A stretch of 64,000 nucleotides of DNA from positions 4,588,001 through 4,652,000 of the forward strand of contig NZ_CP009451.1 in NCBI RefSeq assembly GCF_000757825.1, in the 5' to 3' direction. Below are positions 23,686-32,264 of this stretch, piece after piece (position 1 is the stretch's first letter; each line of letters begins with the position of its first letter). Below the pieces are notes generated by a model. The model was not told the DNA's origin. It saw nothing but the letters and a program-made list of their open reading frames with translations, and did not search any database. The stretch is from Cedecea neteri. GTDB taxonomy: Bacteria; Pseudomonadota; Gammaproteobacteria; Enterobacterales; Enterobacteriaceae. A program made the translations under genes and the position numbers.

Positions 23686-24579
23686 ATGAATACGCCACTT
23701 TTAATCGACGGCATGCTGGGGATGGGTGACACCATTTACCAGCGAGCTTTTGTGAAGCAGCTCCCGGCGGGAACCTACATCAAAACGGCGTGGCCGGAGT
23801 TGTACGAGGATTTACCTGTTAACCCGGTTCGCAGCTGCACGACGTTACGCACGCAGCGAAAAAACGAGCATCGCACCAAAATAGAGTTCTTGCCGCCGCC
23901 GTCGCCGCGTGAAACGAAGCGAATTTTTTATGGCCCCGCAGAACTGGCGCGAGGCTCGATATTCGATGCCATGCGTGAGCAGTTCGGCGTCAACCCGGCA
24001 GAGTTAGATTTGCCATCATTCGGCCCTGCGCAGTACACCCACAAGAAACCAATCGCGGTAATCCGCCCGGCCACTGTTCGTGCGGAATGGCGTAGTGATT
24101 CACGCAATCCCGATCCTGACTATTTGCTGCAGGCGTCCCGCATACTGCGCAAAAATTTCTGCGTGATAAGCGTGGCTGACCTGCAGGAGGGTGAAGAGTG
24201 GTTGGTGGGTGAGGCTCCCGAATGTGACCTGCAGCTGCACGCTGGCGAGCTGGGTATCAAAGAGTTAATGCGCCTGGTTGAACATGCCGCCGTGGTCGTC
24301 ACTCCAGTTGGTTGGGCGATCCCGGCGGCCATTGCCTATAAAACACCGGTTTTCGTTGTCGCTGGTGGTCGTGGAGCGCACAACGCGCCTGAAATAGTCA
24401 CCGCCCCGGAAATGGACTTGCGCCGCGTTGGTTGGGCTATTCCAGAAAATTACTGCCGCTGTCACGAGTGGAATCACCAATGCGACAAGCGGATCGTCAA
24501 TTTCGACTCAAAATTTGAGGCCTGGCTGAATGAAGTCGTTTTATCAGGAATTAAACAGCGGGCTGGTATTCCTTCCTGA
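23686..24579 (+). CDS. glycosyltransferase family 9-like protein
   Basis: A 297-aa protein starting MNTPLLIDGMLGMGDTIYQR. It looks like the GT-B fold of heptosyltransferase-type GT9 enzymes: an N-terminal GMGD loop, a middle segment (KKPIAVIRPATVRAEWR) and a C-terminal nucleotide-sugar-like region (LMRLVEHAAVVVTPVGWAIP, IAYKTPVFVVAGG). A cysteine/histidine cluster near the end (YCRCHEWNHQCDKR) may bind metal. The acceptor is unknown; DNA, capsid or cell surface are all possible. The start was chosen at 23686; an upstream ATG lies in the preceding gene. Confidence 0.7.
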   Translation: MNTPLLIDGMLGMGDTIYQRAFVKQLPAGTYIKTAWPELYEDLPVNPVRSCTTLRTQRKNEHRTKIEFLPPPSPRETKRIFYGPAELARGSIFDAMREQFGVNPAELDLPSFGPAQYTHKKPIAVIRPATVRAEWRSDSRNPDPDYLLQASRILRKNFCVISVADLQEGEEWLVGEAPECDLQLHAGELGIKELMRLVEHAAVVVTPVGWAIPAAIAYKTPVFVVAGGRGAHNAPEIVTAPEMDLRRVGWAIPENYCRCHEWNHQCDKRIVNFDSKFEAWLNEVVLSGIKQRAGIPS

Positions 24580-25144
24580 GCTGGGGATAGGCCGCTATCC
24601 GGTACCTAAAAACCGGCCGTACGACGAGAGCTATTTCGCCAACTATCAAAAGCTGGCTAATACAGAAATGGGACACGAGCTTACACAGGCGCGGATCCAT
24701 CTGGTTAAACGTCACTATAAAGGGCCGGTGCTTGATGTTGGCATAGGCGCCGGCCAGTTTGTTGACTCTCGTCCTGACACCCTCGGCTTTGATGTGAATC
24801 CGGTGGGTGTGGCTTGGTTGAATGAGCGCGGGTGCTATGCTGACCTGTACGCCAAAAAATGGCCGGTTCTAACGATGTGGGATGTGCTCGAGCATATCGA
24901 CGAACCCGACCTGGCGGTGCAGCAGGCTACAAAATTTGTTTTCGTTTCGATCCCCATATTCGCTGACGCTGGCGACATAGTGCGGTCGCATCATTTCAGA
25001 AAAACAGAGCACATCTGGTATTTCACTGACGACGGCATTAAACGCTGGTTTGCTGAGCAGGGCTTTGAATGCGTCGAACAGAACACCCTCGAATGCCATT
25101 TAGGGCGTAAAGGCGTCGCTTCGTACGCTTTCCGTCGAATTTAA
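24530..25144 (+). CDS. class I SAM-dependent methyltransferase
   Basis: A 204-aa protein. An N-terminal segment (YDESYFANYQKLANTEMGHE) is followed by motif I (GPVLDVGIGAGQFVDSRPDT), LGFDVNP, and the motif-IV-like LTMWDVLEHIDEPD, the Methyltransf_11/23 type common in small-molecule and sugar methylation. A helix near the end (HHFRKTEHIWYFTDDGIKRW) matches polysaccharide-type methyltransferases. It overlaps the glycosyltransferase gene by 50 bp, so the two are likely one functional unit. Confidence 0.75.
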   Translation: MKSFYQELNSGLVFLPELGIGRYPVPKNRPYDESYFANYQKLANTEMGHELTQARIHLVKRHYKGPVLDVGIGAGQFVDSRPDTLGFDVNPVGVAWLNERGCYADLYAKKWPVLTMWDVLEHIDEPDLAVQQATKFVFVSIPIFADAGDIVRSHHFRKTEHIWYFTDDGIKRWFAEQGFECVEQNTLECHLGRKGVASYAFRRI

Positions 25145-25187
25145 CTTTTTCCCTTCACACACAGCACCCCGAACCCGGAGGTGTGGA

Positions 25188-25436
25188 ATGCACAGAACTA
25201 TGCCTGACAAACTCGCATCGATAGCGGGGTACTGTACATCCGGCGGCCTCATTTGTTGGGGGGGTATAGCTCAATGGATACATGACCTCGACTGGAACCT
25301 TGTTGCAGTTGTTGGCGGCTTCGTTATTGGCCTGCTGACATTCTTCGTTAACTTTTACTTCAAACGTCGCCAGACAAAAGCCTATGAGGCAGCGCTGGCG
25401 CGTGGCTATGTAACTCCACCTCCGCAGGACAACTAA
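25188..25436 (+). CDS. phage holin
   Basis: An 82-aa membrane protein. Two hydrophobic segments (about 11-28, IAGYCTSGGLICWGGIAQWI, and 38-57, LVAVVGGFVIGLLTFFVNFY) are followed by a basic C-terminus (FKRRQTKAY), the class II holin layout. It precedes the endolysin by 2 bp. GGAGGTG lies upstream of the ATG; a second Met four codons in could give a dual-start holin/antiholin. Confidence 0.85.
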   Translation: MHRTMPDKLASIAGYCTSGGLICWGGIAQWIHDLDWNLVAVVGGFVIGLLTFFVNFYFKRRQTKAYEAALARGYVTPPPQDN

Positions 25437-25438
25437 TC

Positions 25439-25969
25439 ATGGCATCAACGAAAAGCAAACTCAGCGCGGCCATGCTTGGGCTGTTAGCTGCTGGTGCCAC
25501 TGCACCGGTGCTCATGAGCCAGTTTCAGGATGAAAAAGAGGGAACCAGCCTTGTCGCTTACCCTGATGCTGGCGGCGTGTGGACGATTTGCGGCGGTGTA
25601 ACTCGCGTTGACGGTAAACCCGTAGTTAAGGGCATGCAGCTGACGCGTCAGCAGTGCGACAAAATCGACAAAGCAGAGCAGGCAAAGGCTTTGGCCTGGG
25701 TGGAAAAAAATGTTCGAGTGCCGCTGACCGAGCCTCAAAAAGTCGGTATCGCTTCTTTCTGTCCCTGGAATATTGGCCCCGGAAAATGTCTGCCATCCAC
25801 GTTCTGGCGAAAGCTTAATGCTGGTGACCGGCACGGCGCATGCGCTGAGATAAAACGCTGGACGTATGACCGCGGGCGAGATTGCCGGATCCGTTCGAAT
25901 AACTGCTATGGGCAGGTTCTACGACGTGACCAGGAATCTGAGCTGGCATGCTGGGGGATAGACCAGTGA
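25439..25969 (+). CDS. SAR endolysin (GH24 lysozyme)
   Basis: A 176-aa muramidase with an N-terminal signal-arrest-release segment (about 9-28, SAAMLGLLAAGATAPVLMSQ), weakly hydrophobic and rich in Ala and Gly. The GH24 catalytic triad fits E34-x8-D43-x5-T49 (EGTSLVAYPDAGGVWT). Several cysteines may control activation after release. The holin next to it would trigger release by depolarising the membrane. It overlaps the spanin gene by 22 bp. Confidence 0.9.
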   Translation: MASTKSKLSAAMLGLLAAGATAPVLMSQFQDEKEGTSLVAYPDAGGVWTICGGVTRVDGKPVVKGMQLTRQQCDKIDKAEQAKALAWVEKNVRVPLTEPQKVGIASFCPWNIGPGKCLPSTFWRKLNAGDRHGACAEIKRWTYDRGRDCRIRSNNCYGQVLRRDQESELACWGIDQ

Positions 25970-26493
25970 AAAGCTCATTCTGGCTAATTCTGGCAGTTTT
26001 TGTGGCTTGCCTGGCTGGTGGCCTTATCTGGTCTGCAAATCACTACCACGGCAAGTATCTGGCAGAGCAAAAGCGTGCTGATACAGCGGAAAAGGAAGTC
26101 GATGGCCAACGGTTGGTGATAGCTACCCAGGCTTTCAATATGAACCGTTTTAATCAGATCGCCGACTACACCAACCGGAACAATTCACTGATTGATGCCG
26201 GCGCAGAAAAAACGGTAATCGAATATCGGGAGATTTTACGCCGTGACAAAACCTGTGATCTGCCTGTTCCTGCTGACGTTGCTGGTGGGCTGCTCGACTA
26301 CACGAACAGTTTACGTGCCAGCGCAATGCACGCCGATACCGGCCAGCCTGACCCAACCGGTGCTACCTCCACTGCCACCGGCGGACTAACGTATTGCCAG
26401 GCGGTGCTTTGGATTAAGCCACTGTTAGCGACTATCGACAAAGCTAATAACCAGTTTGTTGGAATACGACAAATTGAGAGGGATCGGCAATGA
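25948..26493 (+). CDS. inner-membrane spanin (Rz-like)
   Basis: A 181-aa protein. One N-terminal membrane segment (SSFWLILAVFVACLAGGLIW) is followed by a long helical periplasmic part (about 40-100). It would join with the Rz1 lipoprotein to fuse inner and outer membranes at lysis. The start may be ATG 25948 or, more likely, GTG 25966 (VKSSFW). It contains the whole Rz1 gene in the +1 frame. Confidence 0.85.
   Translation: MLGDRPVKSSFWLILAVFVACLAGGLIWSANHYHGKYLAEQKRADTAEKEVDGQRLVIATQAFNMNRFNQIADYTNRNNSLIDAGAEKTVIEYREILRRDKTCDLPVPADVAGGLLDYTNSLRASAMHADTGQPDPTGATSTATGGLTYCQAVLWIKPLLATIDKANNQFVGIRQIERDRQ
26243..26389 (+). CDS. outer-membrane spanin lipoprotein Rz1, embedded in Rz
   Basis: A 48-aa frame from GTG 26243 to TAA 26389, read +1 relative to Rz: MTKPVICLFLLTLLVGCSTT, then a proline-rich tail (PIPASLTQPVLPPLPPAD). 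The lipobox LLVGC gives acylation at Cys17 and a mature peptide of about 32 residues with seven prolines, the classic Rz1 form. It is easily missed because it is short and starts with GTG. Confidence 0.88.
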   Translation: MTKPVICLFLLTLLVGCSTTRTVYVPAQCTPIPASLTQPVLPPLPPAD

Positions 26494-26600
26494 CACTAAT
26501 CCCCCGCAGAGCTTTGATAGTGCTATTGAATTATGATTTGTTACCCCAATATGTTTTCTCAGGCCCTGTCATTCCGACAGGCATATAAAAGGGAAATACT

Positions 26601-26819
26601 ATGCTTGAAGGTTATTTTGCAAACGCAGCTAAATCACAAGAAGAAGCTGTCAAAATGAATCAACGCTTACTGGCCGTACAGGCTGCATTAGAGATTGCTA
26701 AGGCATCAGCTAGTGGTGGTTCAGGAGCAGTGCATAACAATTTGAACCAGACATCTGATTATGTCGAGAAGCTGGCGGACACAATTCAGGCTGCTTTAAA
26801 AAGAAATATTGAGGTATAA
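26601..26819 (+). CDS. hypothetical protein, moron-like
   Basis: A 72-aa helical protein (MLEGYFANAAKSQEEAVKMN ... EKLADTIQAALKRN) with GGGAAA before its ATG. It lies between lysis and terminase genes, is AT-richer than both, and is followed by its own terminator at 26862. This independent unit resembles a moron. No function is proposed. Confidence 0.55.
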   Translation: MLEGYFANAAKSQEEAVKMNQRLLAVQAALEIAKASASGGSGAVHNNLNQTSDYVEKLADTIQAALKRNIEV

Positions 26820-26861
26820 AAATAAGCCCATCCCCGAGGGTTTGTTTATCGCCATCACAAA

Positions 26862-26887
26862 GGCCACCAAAAAGGTGGTTTTTTTAA
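26862..26887 (+). terminator. terminator after the moron-like gene
   Basis: CCACC-AAAAA-GGTGG (26864-26878) followed by seven T. It stands 25 bp before the terminase small-subunit gene. Confidence 0.7.
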
Positions 26888-26911
26888 TGGCTATAACAAC
26901 AGGAACAGAGC

Positions 26912-27910
26912 ATGGCAAAACCGGACTGGGGAGCGCTGCAATACCAGTTCCTCGCCGAACATGCCAAAACTGGTATCTCCCCGAAAGAGTGGTGTGAGGC
27001 GCGGGGATTAAACTACACATCTGCGCGTCGCTACATCAAAAAGCCAGCTGCGCAGAGTGCGCAAAAAACTGCGCAGAAAAAAGTGCGCAGCGCGCAAGCG
27101 GAAAGCGCTGTACCGGGTGTACAGCAAGGGTTGCAAACTTCACCTGCGCAGCAGAGTAGTAATGCAGATGCGCAATCCATAGATCCGGGCAGTTACGGGC
27201 TAAACGATATGCAGTGGAAGTTTGTGACTGAGTATCTTATCGACCTGGATAAGACAGCGGCTTACAAGCGCGCGGGTTATAAAAGCCATGGGGAAACAGC
27301 AGCCGCGGCAGCTCGCCGGCTGTATCGAAATGTATCGGTAAACCGGGCAATCAGGGATGCACTTGATCTGCGAGCGCAGCGCACGGCCATCACACAGGAT
27401 TCTGTTCTGCAGTGGTGGTGGGATATTGCTACCGCCGACGCTACGCAGTTGACAGAACATCACCGGGCCTGCTGCCGTTACTGCTGGGGATTCGGCCATA
27501 ACTATCAGTGGCGTGATGCGGTGGAGTTTGAAGAGCGAAGCACAGAGGCTCGGGAGAAAAAGCGCCGCGAACCGGAAGATGCCGGTGGTTATGGTTTTGA
27601 CGCGACGATGGATCCAAACCCTGAATGCCCTCGTTGCAACGGCGCTGGCCTGAGCCGAACAGTATTTCACGACACACGCGATATAACAGGCCCGGCACGA
27701 CGTTTATTTGCGGGAGTGAAAGAAGGGAAGTTTGGGCTCGAAGTGATCACCCGCAATCAGGATGAGGCAATGAAGTTGGTTGCTCAGCACCTGGGCATGC
27801 TCAAGAACAAGACGGAATTGAGCGGACCGGATGGTGGACCTGTGCAGACCGAGACAACAAACCTCACCCCTCAGGAAGCTGCAGACGTCTATAAAAAGAT
27901 GATGGGCTAA
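26912..27910 (+). CDS. terminase small subunit
   Basis: A 332-aa protein. An N-terminal HTH-like part (WGALQYQFLAEHAKTGISPK) and a Q/A-rich linker (about 50-90) precede a Terminase_2 domain (LNDMQWKFVTEYLIDLDKTA, AAAARRLYRNVSVNRAI). An inserted zinc ribbon (CCRYCWGFGH ... CPRCNGAG, about 188-250) follows. It would recognise pac or cos DNA and regulate TerL. It is longer than the usual 160-200 aa because of the linker and zinc ribbon. Confidence 0.85.
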   Translation: MAKPDWGALQYQFLAEHAKTGISPKEWCEARGLNYTSARRYIKKPAAQSAQKTAQKKVRSAQAESAVPGVQQGLQTSPAQQSSNADAQSIDPGSYGLNDMQWKFVTEYLIDLDKTAAYKRAGYKSHGETAAAAARRLYRNVSVNRAIRDALDLRAQRTAITQDSVLQWWWDIATADATQLTEHHRACCRYCWGFGHNYQWRDAVEFEERSTEAREKKRREPEDAGGYGFDATMDPNPECPRCNGAGLSRTVFHDTRDITGPARRLFAGVKEGKFGLEVITRNQDEAMKLVAQHLGMLKNKTELSGPDGGPVQTETTNLTPQEAADVYKKMMG

Positions 27911-28025
27911 ATCTGTGAAAATGAGCGTTTCACCCATTATTTCCGCTATGCATTTTTCGGCCTGTTTTATGCACGATTTATTCATGCCATTTTCAGCACT
28001 TTATCCGTAGAAATAAGCCTCTCAG

Positions 28026-28100
28026 GGACATTTTGAAATGGGCGGTGTTACCGTGGTACGGATAACAGTCATTATGTTAAAAAGTCCCGTTTTTGAGTAA
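28026..28100 (+). repeat. noncoding repeat element, copy 1
   Basis: A sequence of about 75 bp beginning GACATTTTGAAATG and containing CCGTGGTACGG and CATTATGTTAAAAAG. It aligns over its length with 31928-32000. It fills the end of the 198-bp gap between the terminase subunits. The rest of the gap shows no gene. Confidence 0.7.
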
Positions 28101-28108
28101 TTTTCGCC

Positions 28109-29725
28109 ATGCCAATTCCTTTCCCGTTCGACTTCAAGGACCCTGATTATCAGATGGTTTTTGAATGGCGTATGGAACGCCTGCAGCGCATTAGGGAAAA
28201 CCCTGGCGTACTCCCGGCGCTTAAAGAGTTTTACCGCACCAACCCCGCCCAGTTCATTATCGACTGGGGTATGACAACTGACCCACGAAACCTCGATTTC
28301 GGATTACCTGCGACCATTCCTTTTTTACTGTTCCCAAAACAGGAGGAGTGGATTAACTGGATCATGGAGCGGCGATCTGGTCGGGAGAATGGCCTGACAG
28401 AAAAAAGCCGTGAAATGGGACTCAGTTGGACGTCTATAGGTATGGCCTGTTCGCTTTGCCTGTTTAACAAAGAAATGGTGATTGGTTTCGGTTCACGTAA
28501 AGAAGAGTACGTGGACAGCACCGGCGATCCCAAAGCGCTTTTCTGGAAAGCACGGAAATTTGTTGAGCTGTTACCGATTGAATTCCGTGGTGCCTGGAGC
28601 GAAAAAAAACACGCTCCTTACATGCGCGTTGAGTTCCCCAGCACAGGAGCTGTTATCAAAGGGGAGGCAGGCGACAACATTGGGCGTGGTGACCGTACGA
28701 CGCTTTATTTCGTGGATGAGGCTGCATTCCTTATGCGGCCGCAACTCATCGACGCGGCGTTGTCACAAACTACCCGCTGCCGTATCGATCTCTCATCTGT
28801 GAATGGGATGAATAACCCGTTCGCTCAGAAACGCCACGGCGGCAAAATCCCGGTATTCACTTTCCACTGGCGCAGCGACCCCCGAAAGGATGATGCCTGG
28901 TACCGGAAAGAGTGCGAGAAAATCGATAATCCGGTGATTGTGGCGCAGGAGCTGGATCTTAATTATCAGGCGTCAGCCGAAGGTATTCTGATCCCGAATG
29001 AATGGGTACAGGCCGCTGTAGACGCACACATTAAGTTAGGCATAGAGCCCAGCGGTCAGCGACTCGGGGCAATGGATATTGCCGATGAGGGGAAAGACAA
29101 AAACGGGTTCTCCGCGCGCTACGGCTTTCTCCTGCAGGAAGTTCACGAATGGTCTGGGGAAGGGAGCGATATTTATGCCTCCGTCGTTAAAGCGTTTGGC
29201 TACTGCGACGATTACGGGCTGGATGAGTTCCGTTTCGATGAAGATGGCCTGGGCGCTGGGGCTCGCGGTGATGCACGCGTTATTAACGAACTAAGGCATA
29301 CCGAAGGGGGCGGGATGATTACCGCAACGCCCTTCCGTGGGAGTGGTGGCGTATTCGATCCGGAAGATGAAGCGGTGCCGGGCGATAACGGTAAGGCCGC
29401 CCGCTTAAATAAAGACTTCTTCGCTAACGCCAAAGCCCAGAGCTGGTGGCACCTTCGCAAGCTGTTCCGTAATACCTTCCGCGCGCTGAACGGCATGGAA
29501 TACAACCCGGACGAAATTATTTCTATCAGCAGCACGCTGGAGAATAAGGATCGTCTCCTCATGGAGCTATCACAACCCACATGGTCAAAAAACGCTGTCG
29601 GTAAAATTCTGGTTGATAAGCAACCGGACGGTACCAAATCGCCTAACCTGGCCGATGCGGTAATGATTAATTACGCGCCGATGGATTCCTCTCTCGATAT
29701 TTGGGCCTCGCTGGCCGGAGTGTGA
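28109..29725 (+). CDS. terminase large subunit
   Basis: A 538-aa packaging ATPase/nuclease. The N-terminal ATPase has an adenine-binding region ([17 protein letters not shown]), a deviant Walker A-like loop ([12 protein letters not shown]) and Walker B ([11 protein letters not shown]). The C-terminal RNase H-like nuclease contains [13 protein letters not shown] and [12 protein letters not shown] acidic residues. The type matches Mu-like/Terminase_6 proteins. It is followed 1 bp later by the portal gene. Confidence 0.92.
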   Translation: MPIPFPFDFKDPDYQMVFEWRMERLQRIRENPGVLPALKEFYRTNPAQFIIDWGMTTDPRNLDFGLPATIPFLLFPKQEEWINWIMERRSGRENGLTEKSREMGLSWTSIGMACSLCLFNKEMVIGFGSRKEEYVDSTGDPKALFWKARKFVELLPIEFRGAWSEKKHAPYMRVEFPSTGAVIKGEAGDNIGRGDRTTLYFVDEAAFLMRPQLIDAALSQTTRCRIDLSSVNGMNNPFAQKRHGGKIPVFTFHWRSDPRKDDAWYRKECEKIDNPVIVAQELDLNYQASAEGILIPNEWVQAAVDAHIKLGIEPSGQRLGAMDIADEGKDKNGFSARYGFLLQEVHEWSGEGSDIYASVVKAFGYCDDYGLDEFRFDEDGLGAGARGDARVINELRHTEGGGMITATPFRGSGGVFDPEDEAVPGDNGKAARLNKDFFANAKAQSWWHLRKLFRNTFRALNGMEYNPDEIISISSTLENKDRLLMELSQPTWSKNAVGKILVDKQPDGTKSPNLADAVMINYAPMDSSLDIWASLAGV

Positions 29726-29726
29726 T

Positions 29727-31202
29727 ATGGCAAAACGGCCACGCAATACAGGCGGCAAGAAGCCCGTCAGGACGGCTGACGGGTATAACAACTTCCCGGC
29801 AAAGCTCGGCGCACAGACACAAAACATTCAAACCGGCGGCACTTATCTGCCGGGTTATCTCACCCGTAACCGCGTAGAGCTGGAATTTGCCTACCGGTCA
29901 TCATTCCTCGTTGGCGCAGCAGTTGACGCAATGGCCGATGATATGACCCGCAAGGGCGTAAACATCAGCTCAAAGCTCAAGCCTGGGCAAAAAGGGAAGG
30001 TAGAGACATTCTGGGATGAGGCTGCTATCTGGGATGGACTGAACGACACGATTAAATGGTCGCGTCTTTATGGCGGTGCAATTCTGGTTGTGCTCATCGA
30101 GGGGCAGGACATGTCAACGCCTCTCAGGCTGGACCGCATTAAACAGGGGCAGTTTAAAGGCGTAATCAGCCTTGACCGCTGGATGGTCAAGCCCTCGTAT
30201 GTGGATCTGGTCACCGATTACGGGCCGGAATTTGGCAAACCAAAATATTACCGGGTGGTGACCAATCAGCAGGGCATTCCACCCTGGAAGATTCACCACT
30301 CGCGCATTATCCGCATGGAGGGTGATTCTCTGCCTTTCCAGCAGGCGCAGACAGAGAACGGCTGGGGAATGTCAGTGGTAGAGCGTATTTTCGAGCGAAT
30401 TCAGGCGTTCGATACGGCGACTGTTGGCACCACACAGCTGATTCACAAAGCGCACCTGAGAACGTACAGCATTGAGGACCTTCGCAAGATTCTGGCTATG
30501 CCGGAAGGCAGCCCGATGGTGGCCGGTCTGATGAAGCATATGGACATGATCCGCGAGTTTCAGACCATCGAGGGTATGACCCTGATGGATAAGAAGGACG
30601 AATTCGCAACACACAGCTATTCGTTCGCGGGTATTGCAGATGTGATCCTTCGCTTTGCCGAGCAGGTCTCAGGTGCAACCGGTATACCCCTGGTCCGTTT
30701 ATTCGGGCAGTCACCTGCTGGATTCAGTACCGGCGATGGTGACCTGGAAAACTACTACAGCCGTGTTAACTCGCTGCAGGAGCGCCGACTACGCCGCCAC
30801 ATTCGCTGGCTGATGGATATCTCCTGGCGTTCGCTGTTTGGCGAGGAGCTGCCGGAGGACTTCACCTTTGAGTTTAATAAGCTCTGGGAAATGTCGGACA
30901 CCGACCGCTCGACAATGGCGAACAACGTTGTTACCGCGCTTGCTACTGCTGTGCGTGACGTTGGCATGACACCAGCCGCCGCGCTGAATGACCTCCGCAA
31001 TATGTCCGACGTAATCGGGATCGGCGGCTCAATCACTGATGAGGACATAGAAAATGCGAAAGCCCAGTGGGAGGAGGATGAATCTCAAACCAGCCCTCCG
31101 CCGTCGTTCAGAGAAGCAGTACAGCCAAAGCCTGTTGGCGATAGCAAACCAGATCGGGGAAATCGTCGGTGGTACTTACGATGGTTCCCAGTCTGGAGCT
31201 GA
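29727..31202 (+). CDS. portal protein (DUF1073 type)
   Basis: A 491-aa protein of the DUF1073/phage_portal family (ELEFAYRSSFLVGAAVDAMA, DDMTRKG; IKWSRLYGGAILVVLIEGQD; LVRLFGQSPAGFSTGDGD). It forms the dodecameric vertex through which DNA passes. Databases may label DUF1073 proteins as anti-CBASS Acb1 relatives, but the paired HXT motifs of that phosphoesterase are not evident. The C-terminus is read in two frames because the head-morphogenesis gene overlaps it by 149 bp. Confidence 0.85.
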   Translation: MAKRPRNTGGKKPVRTADGYNNFPAKLGAQTQNIQTGGTYLPGYLTRNRVELEFAYRSSFLVGAAVDAMADDMTRKGVNISSKLKPGQKGKVETFWDEAAIWDGLNDTIKWSRLYGGAILVVLIEGQDMSTPLRLDRIKQGQFKGVISLDRWMVKPSYVDLVTDYGPEFGKPKYYRVVTNQQGIPPWKIHHSRIIRMEGDSLPFQQAQTENGWGMSVVERIFERIQAFDTATVGTTQLIHKAHLRTYSIEDLRKILAMPEGSPMVAGLMKHMDMIREFQTIEGMTLMDKKDEFATHSYSFAGIADVILRFAEQVSGATGIPLVRLFGQSPAGFSTGDGDLENYYSRVNSLQERRLRRHIRWLMDISWRSLFGEELPEDFTFEFNKLWEMSDTDRSTMANNVVTALATAVRDVGMTPAAALNDLRNMSDVIGIGGSITDEDIENAKAQWEEDESQTSPPPSFREAVQPKPVGDSKPDRGNRRWYLRWFPVWS

Positions 31203-31806
31203 TAAAACAGAGCTGGTGCTGATCGACTACTCGGAGCTGATCAGCACCTGGGCTGAGAGCGTCGGGCATAAGATGTTCGAGCAGGTAGAGCGCGAAGAGT
31301 GGAATCAGTGGCGTTCTGCATCGGAGGAAATCGGGGCTGGTCTGCGCGAGGTTGTGGGCAATACGCCAGTCGGCCAGGTTGCGCAGGATATCGTTTATCG
31401 TCAGATCCAGTTGATGAAGTCGCTACCCATCGAGGCCGCTGACCGGGTGAGGGAAATCCAGACCCGCGCTATGCAGGCCGTGGTTAATGGCGAGCGACCG
31501 GATCAGCTCTACGAAATGATAATGCAATCCGGTGACGTGGCCGCCGGCAGGGCAAGGATGATAGCGCGTACTGAGATAGGGCGGGCAACTGGTGCTCTCA
31601 CTCAGGCGAGGGCGCTGGCGGTTGGATCAGAGGGTTACTGGTGGCGCATTGAGGGTATAGGCACCCGTCCATCACATCGACGCATGAAAGATAAATTTGT
31701 GCGCTGGGATAACCCACCGACGCTGGATAGCATGACCGGCCACGCGGGTTGTCTGCCGAACTGCAAATGCTATCCGGAAGTGGATATTCCTGCCCCGAGA
31801 AAGTGA
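31054..31806 (+). CDS. head morphogenesis protein (Mu F / SPP1 gp7 type)
   Basis: A 250-aa minor head protein. The helical N-terminal half is followed by the conserved gp7-like C-terminal domain (ARMIARTEIGRATGALTQAR; GTRPSHRRMKDKFVRWDNPP; GHAGCLPNCKCYPEV). The cysteine/histidine motif at the end is the family signature. The start could be ATG 31054 or 31078 (MNLKPALRR), both within the portal gene. Confidence 0.85.
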   Translation: MRKPSGRRMNLKPALRRRSEKQYSQSLLAIANQIGEIVGGTYDGSQSGADKTELVLIDYSELISTWAESVGHKMFEQVEREEWNQWRSASEEIGAGLREVVGNTPVGQVAQDIVYRQIQLMKSLPIEAADRVREIQTRAMQAVVNGERPDQLYEMIMQSGDVAAGRARMIARTEIGRATGALTQARALAVGSEGYWWRIEGIGTRPSHRRMKDKFVRWDNPPTLDSMTGHAGCLPNCKCYPEVDIPAPRK

Positions 31807-31927
31807 AAAATACGGCTTATGGCATGTGTTTGCGCTCAACCCTCAGAGTGGCGAAATGTTATCAAAATGTTGTTACCTGAAAATGGCAAAAACAGCCGAC
31901 AAAACCACGACTTTTAAGCCGCTAAGG

Positions 31928-32000
31928 TGACATTTTAAATGAGTGCATTTTCCGTGGTGCGCTAAATGACCATTATGTTAAATAGCCCGTAATTCTGAAC
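31928..32000 (+). repeat. noncoding repeat element, copy 2
   Basis: It begins GACATTTTAAATGAG and contains CCGTGGTGCG and CATTATGTTAAATAG. It matches 28026-28100 at roughly 70 percent. It lies in the 254-bp gap after the head-morphogenesis gene, in the same strand sense. Confidence 0.7.
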
Positions 32001-32017
32001 AATTATCCCACCCTAAG

Positions 32018-32042
32018 AGGTCGCCACTGTGCGGCCTTTTTT
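32018..32042 (+). terminator. terminator in the head gene region
   Basis: AGGTCGC/GCGGCCT stem (one G-T pair) with a 6-nt loop, followed by six T. It stands 18 bp after repeat copy 2. Confidence 0.65.
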
Positions 32043-32060
32043 ATTGCCTGAGGTTCATGC

Positions 32061-32255
32061 ATGAAAAAGGTTTTTATCGACGCGAAGCGAGCGGGAGACC
32101 GAAAGGTTATCGAAATGTCTGTTGGCAGCATCACTGCCGTCTACCGCTGTGTTGGAGATTTATCCCAGCTCAAGGCTACGGGTAGGGGAAACGTCAGGCA
32201 GGTAAAAGCGCTGCTCAGAGAGTTCGTCCGTAACTCTGACCCCGCGACTATCTAG
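32061..32255 (+). CDS. hypothetical small basic protein
   Basis: A 64-aa basic protein (MKKVFIDAKRAGDRKVIEMS ... VRQVKALLREFVRN) between a terminator and the prohead gene. CCTGAGG lies upstream of the ATG. No family is recognised. Its isolation after a terminator suggests that it may be accessory. Confidence 0.5.
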   Translation: MKKVFIDAKRAGDRKVIEMSVGSITAVYRCVGDLSQLKATGRGNVRQVKALLREFVRNSDPATI

Positions 32256-32264
32256 CGAGGCACC

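Noticed and set aside
29727..31202. Possible anti-CBASS (Acb1) function of the DUF1073 portal
   Set aside because: The name is transferred in databases from fused or related proteins. The paired HXT/S motifs of the phosphoesterase are not visible, and the gene has the position of a portal.
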